This document shows, piece after piece, positions 26,907-34,660 of a stretch of 44,737 bases of DNA; the first letter of the stretch is position 1; each line of letters begins with the position of its first letter. The notes under the pieces are model-generated. The model was given only the letters and a program-made list of their open reading frames with translations. It was not told the origin of the DNA and did not search any database. Source of the stretch: an uncultured Roseobacter sp. (GTDB taxonomy: Bacteria; Pseudomonadota; Alphaproteobacteria; Rhodobacterales; Rhodobacteraceae); contig NZ_CANLYL010000020.1 of NCBI RefSeq assembly GCF_947495275.1, forward strand, positions 1-44,737, in the 5' to 3' direction. The translations under genes and the position numbers were made by a program.

Positions 26907-28385
26907 ATGGTCACAATACGCGAAAGCACTGTCATTGATGCGCCTGCTATTGATGTTTGGCGGCTCCTGCGCGATTTCAATGCCCATGAACGCTGGCATC
27001 CGGCAATAGCGACCAGCTTTATCGAAGGCGGAGGCGCACCTGATGTCGTCGGCGCTGTGCGCAATTTTCGACTGACCGATGGTGGTCTGCTGCGCGAGCA
27101 ACTCATCGACGCCTCGGATCTTGACATGAGGCTCAGCTATTGCCTGCTCGAGGCCCCTGTGCCGTTACACAACTATGTGGCCCACATGCGCTTGCGCCGG
27201 GTCACGGACGGTGACGCATGTTTTGTCGAATGGTGGAGCCGGTTTGACCCACCAGCTGCAGAAATCACCAAGATGACAGAGCTTGTTCGCGACGGCGTCT
27301 ACCGAGCAGGGTTCAGGGCCTTGCAAGATTGGTTTGGCGGCGGTCCTCAAAATGCGCCTGCCGTTCCCAGCGTACTCTCAACCATGCCAGGGCCTCTTCC
27401 TGCCTCTTCGTTGGATGAAAAAGGGACTGGCATTTTCGTGCAAGCCTTTGGTGGCCCGGAAAATCTCGTTGAACGGCCTATTGAAATTCCCCGTCCCGGT
27501 CCGCGCGAAGTGTTGTTGTCCCAGACCTACGTGGGTGTAAATTTCATTGATATCCATACCCGGACCGGACATTTCAATTTGATTCAGCCTCCGTCCATTC
27601 CAGGTATGGAAGCCGTGGGCAAAGTCGCGTTGCTGGGGGCCGAAGTTCAAGGGTTGAGCCTCGGAGATCGTGTTGGCTATGCCTGCGCGCCGCCAGGGGC
27701 CTATTGCAGCCACAGGATCATGCCTTCAGAGGCCCTAGTTACCCTGCCAGACACCTTGTCAGATGCTCAGGCTGCCGCCAGCCTGTTGCGCGGTGTAACA
27801 ACAAACATCCTGACGACAGATGTCCATCGTCTTAAGGTCGACGAAACCGTGATTGTTCATGCGGCGGCCGGTGGGCTTGGTCAACTGCTTGTTCAGGTCT
27901 GCGTTGCGCGCGGGGCTCATGTCATCGCGACTGCTGGCAGCGCGCAGGGTCGCGATATGGCGCTGGCGCTGGGTGCGGCAGCTGCGGTGGACTATCGAAG
28001 CTCTGATTGCATCGGGGAAATCATGGATTTGACACGCGGCAGGGGAGCTGACGTTGTCTTTGACGGGGTTGGCGCTGAAACTTTCGAGACGTCCTTAACC
28101 GTCGTTGCTATCAGAGGTCACGTAATCAGTTTTGGTGAAGCTTCGGGCGATATTGGCTCTTGGGATATCGGTAGCTTTTCGTCGAAATCCCTGCGGATTT
28201 CTCGCCCGAACTACGGACATTTTGCAGACAGCTTCGTTGAAAACGCGCGCTCTTTCTTCGATATGGTTGCTGCGGGTGATGTTCGTATTCCAAACCCCAA
28301 AACCTATCCTTTGAGCGACGCGAAGCAGGCCCATGATGATCTCGAAAACAACCGGTATTCGGGTGCCAGCGTTTTGGAAGTATAA
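26907..28385 (+). CDS. Fusion: SRPBCC domain + NADPH:quinone oxidoreductase
   Basis: A 492-residue fusion. Residues 1-145 are an SRPBCC domain closely resembling the stand-alone protein at 25930 ('DAPAIDVWRLLRDFN', 'VRNFRLTDGGLLREQLID'). A Pro-rich linker follows, then a medium-chain quinone oxidoreductase (about 172-492) with 'VGVNFIDIHTRTGHF', the nucleotide fold 'VHAAAGGLGQLLVQVCVARG' near 317-336 and 'VVFDGVGAETFE'. No structural zinc Cys set is seen, as expected for quinone oxidoreductases. The join is in frame and shows no sign of assembly error. It is the last gene of the run and may reduce an enone or quinone held by the SRPBCC pocket, which is inference. Confidence 0.9.
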   Translation: MVTIRESTVIDAPAIDVWRLLRDFNAHERWHPAIATSFIEGGGAPDVVGAVRNFRLTDGGLLREQLIDASDLDMRLSYCLLEAPVPLHNYVAHMRLRRVTDGDACFVEWWSRFDPPAAEITKMTELVRDGVYRAGFRALQDWFGGGPQNAPAVPSVLSTMPGPLPASSLDEKGTGIFVQAFGGPENLVERPIEIPRPGPREVLLSQTYVGVNFIDIHTRTGHFNLIQPPSIPGMEAVGKVALLGAEVQGLSLGDRVGYACAPPGAYCSHRIMPSEALVTLPDTLSDAQAAASLLRGVTTNILTTDVHRLKVDETVIVHAAAGGLGQLLVQVCVARGAHVIATAGSAQGRDMALALGAAAAVDYRSSDCIGEIMDLTRGRGADVVFDGVGAETFETSLTVVAIRGHVISFGEASGDIGSWDIGSFSSKSLRISRPNYGHFADSFVENARSFFDMVAAGDVRIPNPKTYPLSDAKQAHDDLENNRYSGASVLEV

Positions 28386-28824
28386 TCTTTGCCCGAAGCA
28401 CCGATATTCGGTGTCTAAGTAGGTGCTAAAAAGGTGTTTTGAGTGTAAGGGTCCGGGGAGATCAGGATAAGATGTGGAGTTCCCGCTCTGGTCGACCGTT
28501 TGGGGCCTCACCAAAGGCGGCAGCGCTTTTTACGCTGTGAATGTTTGCTATTATCTTTTCGGAACAAGTTACCAACTAGGTGCCACGAATTTGCTCTTTC
28601 CGCTCTCACTACTCCATCATCCCGCTTAATCAACTCAGCTTCTAGGCCAAGATTTTGGTTGGTAAAAGTGAGTCAGTCCACGATCTGTGCACTGACGCCT
28701 TCGATTTCGCTGCATCTTTGACGAACTGTCGCTCGCCAGCCTCCTACATTTCGCCTCGGCAGCAATTCTCGTGCTGCATGCGCGTGCAGCACGATTTGAA
28801 GACGTTTGTTGCGGGTTCACATCC
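28386..28824. other. Gap after the operon, no gene seen
   Basis: Apart from the stem-loop at 28399 I see no supported reading frame in this 439-base stretch on either strand. It leads into the first copy of the direct repeat. Confidence 0.4.
28399..28413 (+). terminator. Stem-loop after the operon, weak terminator candidate
   Basis: CACCGA-tat-TCGGTG forms a perfect 6-bp stem 14 bases after the last stop codon. There is no U-tract behind it, so intrinsic termination is doubtful; it may instead protect the 3' end. Confidence 0.3.
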
Positions 28825-28826
28825 GA

Positions 28827-28913
28827 CATCCGACGATTTCGGTCAGATGACCAGTTGCAGCCCGGAGGAGACATTCAATCCAAGGACTGCTCTAACGGGT
28901 GTCGGGACGAAGC
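28827..28913. repeat. Direct repeat, copy 1 (about 87 bp)
   Basis: This segment matches 29633-29720 with about 95% identity: three substitutions and one single-base indel. It starts with a partial dyad (CATCCGAC ... GTCAGATG) and continues through an exactly shared core of about 60 bases. The two copies flank the VPLPA-CTERM gene in the same orientation, 0.8 kb apart. Confidence 0.8.
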
Positions 28914-29029
28914 CGACCTTGAATGGACTCAATGATTTAAAGAAGCTAAGCTCACCCAATTGGATAATTTTAATTTTTTTTGAACCGTCGCGCGGGTCTC
29001 TCACGTTTTAGAACAGAAGGAATACTCAT

Positions 29030-29596
29030 TTGAGACTATTGAAACTCGCAAGTGCAGCTTGCATCGCATTCGTAACGGCTACATCAAGTTTCGCTGCAAC
29101 TTTGGATTTCGGCTTTTCATTTTCGGATGGGTTCGTGGATGTTTTCGGAACAATTTCTGGTCTATCCGACGAAACCAACGATCAAGCCGCCACCGCGATC
29201 ACGGTGTCTTCCGTCGCATTTGGGTTGGATACAGTACAGTTCCTAACTGTCCCTACCAGCGTAACAAATAACGCGTTTTCGGTTGCTGATGGCCAGATCA
29301 CGTCCGCAAGTTTTTCAGCCAATGTGGTTAACAGCACACCACTACCAGGCAGGCTTTCTTTGACACTTGGGTTCGGCCCCACCGAGATTGAACGCTTCGG
29401 TGCGCTGCAGGCAACTGACGTAGCCGGTTCACTACTTTTCAGTGCAATTGAAAATGGTGGTGATGGACCATTCGATTCTGCCCCCCCACAGCTGCCAACT
29501 GTTCCATTGCCAGCCGGTGGAATTTTACTCATCAGTGGTTTGTTTGGTCTTGGTGCCTATCGAAAGGCAGCAACAAGGCGAGCCACCAAACTTTAG
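29030..29596 (+). CDS. VPLPA-CTERM sorting-domain surface protein
   Basis: A 188-residue exported protein starting at TTG after an AGAAGGAA ribosome site. It has an N-terminal signal peptide ('LLKLASAACIAFVTATSSFA'), a Ser/Thr/Asn-rich, Cys-poor middle, and the C-terminal tripartite sorting signal 'VPLPAGGILLISGLFGLGAY' followed by an Arg/Lys-rich tail. The VPLPA-CTERM is the Rhodobacterales version of PEP-CTERM and is processed by an exosortase at the inner membrane. The exosortase is not in this window. Such proteins are linked to exopolysaccharide or surface structures. The gene is enclosed by two direct repeats. Confidence 0.88.
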   Translation: MRLLKLASAACIAFVTATSSFAATLDFGFSFSDGFVDVFGTISGLSDETNDQAATAITVSSVAFGLDTVQFLTVPTSVTNNAFSVADGQITSASFSANVVNSTPLPGRLSLTLGFGPTEIERFGALQATDVAGSLLFSAIENGGDGPFDSAPPQLPTVPLPAGGILLISGLFGLGAYRKAATRRATKL

Positions 29597-29630
29597 GTAT
29601 GACGGTTATGGTCGGTTTGGGCTCTGAACC

Positions 29631-29657
29631 GTCATCTGACGATTTCTGTCAGATGAC
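29631..29657. promoter_or_regulatory. Perfect 10-bp hairpin within repeat copy 2
   Basis: GTCATCTGAC-gatttct-GTCAGATGAC, 35 bases after the VPLPA-CTERM stop. It could act as a transcript end stem or as part of a recombination or transposition site. The corresponding dyad in copy 1 (28825-28851) has two mismatches. Confidence 0.5.
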
Positions 29658-29720
29658 CAGTTGCAGCCCGGAGGAGACATTCAATCCAAGGACTGCTCTA
29701 ACGGGTGTGCGGGACAAAGC
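29633..29720. repeat. Direct repeat, copy 2 (about 88 bp)
   Basis: The second copy of the repeat at 28827, with identical orientation. Similarity stops abruptly after GGGACAAAGC, about 60 bases before the 3' end of the ArsR gene on the other strand. Confidence 0.8.
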
Positions 29721-29782
29721 ACCATTTCGCTGCGGCTGCGCGAAGGTCCGCTTTCTCTCATGGTCAGTGGCGCACGTCCTGT

Positions 29783-30097
29783 TTAGTCCTTGTCTTTCTC
29801 GGCACGCCTTTCGGCCTTCAATGCTCGGCTGGGCGGGCAAACCTCTTGCATGAACTTTGCAAGTGTGCCGCCCAGATTGTCCGCCTTTATACCGTAGTTC
29901 ACAAACTGACCTTCCCGCTTTTTCCAGATCAAATCCGCGGACTCCAAGACTGACAAGTGCTTGGAAATGGCCGGTTGCGACATATCAAACCGCTCCGCAA
30001 CGGCGCCTGCCGTTAAGGGGCCTTCGGACAGGTAAGCCAGTATCCTTCTACGCGTTGTAGAAGCCAAAGCTTCGAATACCTTGTCGGGACTTGACAT
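29783..30097 (-). CDS. ArsR-family winged-helix regulator
   Basis: About 104 residues from the ATG at 30097, which has a GGTG ribosome site; a longer frame from 30175 would run across the divergent promoter and is unlikely. The ArsR winged helix is clear: 'VFEALASTTRRRILAYLSEG', 'VAERFDMSQPAISKHLSVLE' and 'WKKREGQFVNYGI'. It has a single Cys, so it lacks the classical CxC metal site and probably senses something other than arsenite-type metals. It diverges from the desaturase at 30164. Confidence 0.88.
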   Translation of the reverse strand: MSSPDKVFEALASTTRRRILAYLSEGPLTAGAVAERFDMSQPAISKHLSVLESADLIWKKREGQFVNYGIKADNLGGTLAKFMQEVCPPSRALKAERRAEKDKD

Positions 30098-30109
30098 GAA
30101 TTCACCTTT

Positions 30110-30123
30110 TAACTTATTAGTTA
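30110..30123. promoter_or_regulatory. Inverted repeat, candidate ArsR operator
   Basis: TAACT-tatt-AGTTA is a perfect 5-bp dyad within an AT-rich stretch, between the divergent ArsR (30097) and desaturase (30164) starts. AT-rich short dyads of this type are common ArsR binding sites. Confidence 0.5.
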
Positions 30124-30163
30124 TATATCTATTATTGTAAATGTTATAGCCGGGGTATTCAAG

Positions 30164-31093
30164 ATGCGCTTGCATTCAACAGAACGTGTAACGCCCAATC
30201 GTCAAACTGACGCGATACAAGGCACCATTCGTTGGGATGCGGCAAAGTCGATTTGGTTCTTTTTCATGCTCACGGGTGGTGCCCTTGCGATCATCTGGAC
30301 GCCGAGCTGGGGTGGGTTCTTTGTCTTTCTGGCAACAACAGCGATCACGGTTTGTGCCGGACATTCCGTAGGCATGCATAGGCTCCTCATCCATAAAGCT
30401 TTCGAGACCCCCAAGCGGCTGGAATACATACTGGTCTGGCTTGGTACACTGGTTGGGATGGCAGGACCGTTCGGAATGATCCGTGAACATGACATGAGGG
30501 ACTGGCATCAACGCCAAACCGTTGGTCCTCCGCATCCAAGCCATGGTGCGGGTTTCTGGAAGGACGCATGGTGGCAAATGCACTGTCGGTTCGATCTGCA
30601 CCATCCACCCAAATTTGAAATCGAACCAGAGATTGCAAATGACCGCGTCTATCAGTGGATTGAACGACATTGGATGGCACAACAAATTGTCGTGGCCGTC
30701 CCACTATTCCTGATCGGTGGCGTTGAGTTTGTCTTTTGGGGAGTTTGCTTGCGCGTAGTAGTTTCTTTGAGCGGACACTGGATGGTTGGGCATTTTGCGC
30801 ATAGAGGCGGACATCAAGGATGGACCGTCGAAGGCCTGCCAGTTCAGGGGTACAACCTACCTGGTCTCGGATTACTCACCTTCGGCGAAAACTGGCACTC
30901 CAATCACCACGCGTTCCCGCACTCGGCCAGACTTGGCATCAATAAGGGACAATTGGACCCGGGCTACTGGTTCATTAAATGTCTCGCGGCTATAGGTTTG
31001 GCTCACAGAATCCTCGAACCGGAAGACTTACCCCAACGCGACGGCCTCAGGAGGTTAGCGCCCGAACAAGTAGGAGTTCCGCAGACATCATAA
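30164..31093 (+). CDS. Membrane fatty-acid (acyl-lipid/acyl-CoA) desaturase
   Basis: A 309-residue membrane di-iron desaturase. Four or so hydrophobic segments surround His boxes 'HRLLIH' (box 1), 'REHDMRDWHQRQ' at the place of box 2, and 'ENWHSNHHAFPHSARLG' (box 3). Box 2 is not the canonical HRxHH, although additional His residues nearby could serve as ligands. The family introduces a double bond into acyl chains at the cytoplasmic face of the membrane. It diverges from an ArsR regulator that likely controls it. Regiochemistry is not assigned. Confidence 0.85.
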   Translation: MRLHSTERVTPNRQTDAIQGTIRWDAAKSIWFFFMLTGGALAIIWTPSWGGFFVFLATTAITVCAGHSVGMHRLLIHKAFETPKRLEYILVWLGTLVGMAGPFGMIREHDMRDWHQRQTVGPPHPSHGAGFWKDAWWQMHCRFDLHHPPKFEIEPEIANDRVYQWIERHWMAQQIVVAVPLFLIGGVEFVFWGVCLRVVVSLSGHWMVGHFAHRGGHQGWTVEGLPVQGYNLPGLGLLTFGENWHSNHHAFPHSARLGINKGQLDPGYWFIKCLAAIGLAHRILEPEDLPQRDGLRRLAPEQVGVPQTS

Positions 31094-31688
31094 CTTTGGC
31101 AGCATGCCTGTTCCGATGTTTCCAAGAGGCAAAGCGGACTTTGGTACACAGCGCAGCATCAGTCACAATGGATTGGAAGCGGTCGCTAAACGTGTCTGTC
31201 ATCAACGTTAGTCAAGAGACAGTAACCGCTTTATCATGCATGAACACGCAGATGCAGTGCCATTCGCAGCGAAGCATCAACAGCGTTGCGGCGCCAAAAC
31301 CACTTCCGGTATGAAGCAGCCGCTTGACCTCTCTTGCAGCTAATGACGCACTCAAATTCGCTATGGAAGCAAAGCTGCGACCGTTGGCCGAAGCGCTTGG
31401 ACACGCACCAGAAAATAACTGACGACCGGGCGGGGCAAAACCGTAGCATCTACATGGTATCGGCTCGGTGTTTGTAAACTGGAGGTTATGTGGCGCTTGT
31501 TTTCTCTTCCGGCAAGCCACCACCGAGACTTGAGATTGGAAGTGGACGATCCGACGCAATTAACACCATTGGCCGACATGTGGCCTGCTGTTCCACGCGA
31601 TGCGCCACTTCTCCGATTACACTCGCCTGTTGGTATTGGAGAAAGGCATGCTATGCTCGCGTTCGTTGCATATCTGCCGGGAGGACAT
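31094..31688. other. 595-base stretch with no recognisable gene
   Basis: A long upstream extension of the reading frame at 31689 covers its last 200 bases, but it lacks a ribosome site and its sequence is unlike a protein N-terminus. I see nothing else that can be supported here. Confidence 0.4.
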
Positions 31689-32426
31689 ATGACGGGGACA
31701 CCTACGCAAACCGAAGACCACCCGGAAGAACCAAACAGATCATCGACGTTTCCCGACCTTTTTGCCGGTGGCGGTATCGGACTGCTCCTGGGAACCGCTT
31801 TGAGTTTGTCTCTGACGCCGGTGATCGCAGGTTTCATCAGCGCCATTACATCCCTGCTGGCGGTGCTTCTTGGCCTCGACGGCAGTTCCTCCGGCAAACG
31901 TATGCTGCGTGTTAATGCTTTGCGCATTGGTGCATTTGGCTGTGCGACCGTGATTGGACTTGGTCTCGGGCTCTATGTCCGTACAAGCGAACCGTTAAGG
32001 CAATCGCCCGCCGAACTGGTCCAGCTGTGGGAAAAGGCTTTGCCAAATAACCTGACACTTGCCCACCAGATGGCGCTATACGAACGCAACGCGCTTCAAC
32101 CTTCGAGCTGGGCCTATGTTGAAGGTGAAGCAGGCACCGAAGCGACCATCGATGTGGCAAGGCAAAAACAGATAGCCTCGGTGTTGCAGTCTTCCGAGAC
32201 GACCTCAGCCGATTTCAACTGTGAAGACCTCAACCCCAATGCGCTCGGCGCCAATATGGGCGAGACGATCGCAAAATACGAGACGGACGAGGCGCCTGAA
32301 ATTGTGCGATCCATAGGGGCAGGTCTTGTAACGCTTGCCGATAGCGACAAGATCAAAGCACTTGAAATCGCATATGATTTCGTCTGCCTCGTTCAGGATC
32401 GAGGCGAATTGTTTCCGGCAAAATGA
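31689..32426 (+). CDS. Unknown membrane protein coupled to a secreted protease
   Basis: A 245-residue protein using ATG at 31689, which has GGGAGG five bases upstream; upstream in-frame starts (31488, 31653) lack this. An N-terminal polar stretch is followed by Gly-rich hydrophobic segments at about 23-63 ('GGGIGLLLGTALSLSLTPVI', 'AGFISAITSLLAVLLGL') and another at about 81-100 ('IGAFGCATVIGLGLGLYV'), then a soluble, mostly helical region with an isolated Cys pair. I do not recognise the family. Its stop overlaps the protease start (ATGA), suggesting the two form a unit. Confidence 0.7.
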   Translation: MTGTPTQTEDHPEEPNRSSTFPDLFAGGGIGLLLGTALSLSLTPVIAGFISAITSLLAVLLGLDGSSSGKRMLRVNALRIGAFGCATVIGLGLGLYVRTSEPLRQSPAELVQLWEKALPNNLTLAHQMALYERNALQPSSWAYVEGEAGTEATIDVARQKQIASVLQSSETTSADFNCEDLNPNALGANMGETIAKYETDEAPEIVRSIGAGLVTLADSDKIKALEIAYDFVCLVQDRGELFPAK

Positions 32427-34528
32427 GACCTTCTACACCCTATATCGCGATTTGGCGCCTGATATTGATCTTTGGTCTGATCGCAAATCCTGCGTTCAGC
32501 GAGGCTGATCGTGAAAGCGCCCGGTCGGTGGTGAAGATCACTTGCAAAACCGGTGAGAACCAGTTGATGAAGGCCACCGGCTTCGTTTGGCCCGAACCGG
32601 GATACGTTGTAACGGCGTTGCATGCTGTCGCCGGGTGTCTGGATGTGACGGTTTTTAGCGAAAGTGCCAAGACACGAACGGGTATAAAGTCGCTCGAAAG
32701 TGTTGATCTTGAGGCGGATCTTGCGCTGCTGCGTCTTGAGGATGACCTCGGGCTTCAACCGGTACCTTTTGTAGCGACCGCGCCGGCACTTCGGGATCGT
32801 CACTCGATTTGGGGGTACCCCGCTTACGCCGAATACATGGAAAACCGCAGTGTCGATTTTTCAAGAGGGCTAAGTGATATATTGCTGAGCCTGGGAAGCG
32901 CGTTTTCATCCGAAGAACTCAAGTCACTGTTCCGATCTCAGGACTACCCGACGCGCCGGACGCAAATTTTCAGGGTCACAAGCAACACACAGCCGGGGCA
33001 TTCCGGCGCGCCGATCCTTGATGCAGAAGGCAAGTTGGTGGCAATCCACAATGGCGGGCTCAAGGGCGGCTGGCTCGGAATGAACTGGTCGATCCCTGCC
33101 CACGTCTATCTGCCCGGCTTACCGAAGTCTCAGGATGCGCCTCCGACTGAGGTTTCGCAGTGGGCCGCGCTTCAAAGCGCCGTCACGGTCGACGAGCAGG
33201 AAACGGTTGTGATGTCCAGCGAGGACCCCGCCGATGTTGCCGTTCGCGCTGATGCCAAGACCGGTTGGCATTATTTTGGATGGGTGTCTCTTGCAGTCAT
33301 CGAAGAAAACTACGCGCTGTCAGGAAACACAAATTTCCAAAAGAGTTTTGACATCATCCGCACGGTTCATGACGGTGAACATGACTTTGAGAACCTCGGT
33401 TTCGAGATTTGGAAGTTTGGCAACAGCGCGGCAACTGTTGCCGTTCCAAGCGGCGTTCAAGCGGATGTTGGCCTCGAGGAAATTCAGTTCAGCAGCAAAG
33501 ACGAGCTTTTCGAACTAGAGGTTGGCATCAAGCAGGCAGACTCGTTCGAAATTGCTTTTCAGGAGGGCGTAAAACCTTTCTTCAACGACTTTCAGTCTTA
33601 CTTCGACTGGGACACCTCTCTTGAGCGTGAGGCATTGGCATTGGACGCTGATCTGGAATATGCGTTTCTCGAAACTTACTGCATCTCGGGCTATGACCGA
33701 GAATATGACACAGACGCCCAGACGGATTTAATGCTGGCAGCGAACGGTGCGCTGTTTTTCGGTGCGGCGCTGACAAGCTATGATGCTGTCGACTGTGAAG
33801 AGCGGCAGAATGTGTTTCTCGAGTTGATGCGGATCGGCTTTGATGAGCTGACAGGCATCGAGGGTCCGCCCGGCGCTTATATCGATGCCATTGACCTGGC
33901 CGCCTTGCCAAGCGAATTGACGCTTGTAAGGCGCGTTCCTCTGAAAGAGGTCGCCCGCGATTTCGTGGACAAAGGTGATTTCGGTTGGAAGCAAGATGTT
34001 TTCACAATCAAGGAGTTGCTGGGAGAGAGTGCTTACGGGCACGTGAGTTTTGATGTGTACGAGGACACTGTGACGGGGGCTACCGTGGCGGTGCCCACGG
34101 GCATGGAGCTGAAATGGAATGACGATCTGGAAATGCTCGAAGTGTTTAGCGACAGTCGGCACAGCCGCTTGAACATCGCTTTGACGCGTGCCAACTCGTT
34201 CGATGCAGCCCGCACCAACGAATTTCAGGATTTTTCCTCCGAAATTTATGATCTGGCAAATTGGGCGGGCAGCGGATCCCCCGAAGATTGTGAGAACGCC
34301 TACGTGGATTTCGATGCACAGAAGGCTGAATGCGGGCTCTATCTGCAGGCTGAAAAAGATGGCAGATTTGCTGACATCTATCTTGCCATGTCGGTTGCCG
34401 GGGACGTCTTTCTGGGAAGCTCTGTTCTGATTTTGGATCGAGAGGATGATCTTTCCGCCAAACAACGCGCAGAGCATCGTATCATGCGGATTGCAGCCGA
34501 ACACCTGTCAGATTTCGCGCTGCATTGA
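32423..34528 (+). CDS. Secreted trypsin-like serine protease with tandem C-terminal repeat domain
   Basis: A 701-residue exported protein. A signal peptide (about 1-26, ending 'NPAFSEA') leads into a chymotrypsin-fold protease with His67 ('VTALHAVAG'), Asp99 ('LEADLALLRL') and Ser194 ('TQPGHSGAPILD'), so the triad seems intact. The remaining roughly 430 residues seem to contain two copies of an unnamed domain: one includes 'ATVAVPSG' near 337 and 'ADSFEIA', the second 'ATVAVPTG' near 553 and 'NSFDAA', about 216 residues apart. A few Cys pairs suggest disulfides outside the cytoplasm. It is coupled by a 4-base overlap to the upstream membrane protein. Target unknown. Confidence 0.85.
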   Translation: MRPSTPYIAIWRLILIFGLIANPAFSEADRESARSVVKITCKTGENQLMKATGFVWPEPGYVVTALHAVAGCLDVTVFSESAKTRTGIKSLESVDLEADLALLRLEDDLGLQPVPFVATAPALRDRHSIWGYPAYAEYMENRSVDFSRGLSDILLSLGSAFSSEELKSLFRSQDYPTRRTQIFRVTSNTQPGHSGAPILDAEGKLVAIHNGGLKGGWLGMNWSIPAHVYLPGLPKSQDAPPTEVSQWAALQSAVTVDEQETVVMSSEDPADVAVRADAKTGWHYFGWVSLAVIEENYALSGNTNFQKSFDIIRTVHDGEHDFENLGFEIWKFGNSAATVAVPSGVQADVGLEEIQFSSKDELFELEVGIKQADSFEIAFQEGVKPFFNDFQSYFDWDTSLEREALALDADLEYAFLETYCISGYDREYDTDAQTDLMLAANGALFFGAALTSYDAVDCEERQNVFLELMRIGFDELTGIEGPPGAYIDAIDLAALPSELTLVRRVPLKEVARDFVDKGDFGWKQDVFTIKELLGESAYGHVSFDVYEDTVTGATVAVPTGMELKWNDDLEMLEVFSDSRHSRLNIALTRANSFDAARTNEFQDFSSEIYDLANWAGSGSPEDCENAYVDFDAQKAECGLYLQAEKDGRFADIYLAMSVAGDVFLGSSVLILDREDDLSAKQRAEHRIMRIAAEHLSDFALH

Positions 34529-34660
34529 TACGCCAGTGCGATTTGACAAGGTGCCGACGGCACTCGGAAAAAACGTTGGTTTGACGACTTGGGGCAATCC
34601 CTGTTAGCGATTTTACCCTGATGCGCAGATAAAATACCTTTTCTATCCAAGAGACCTTTA

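Noticed and set aside
28827..29720. Integron attC sites as an explanation of the direct repeats
   Set aside because: TCTAAC resembles part of an attC R box, but the matching GTTRRRY end and paired L boxes were not found, and no integrase is present.
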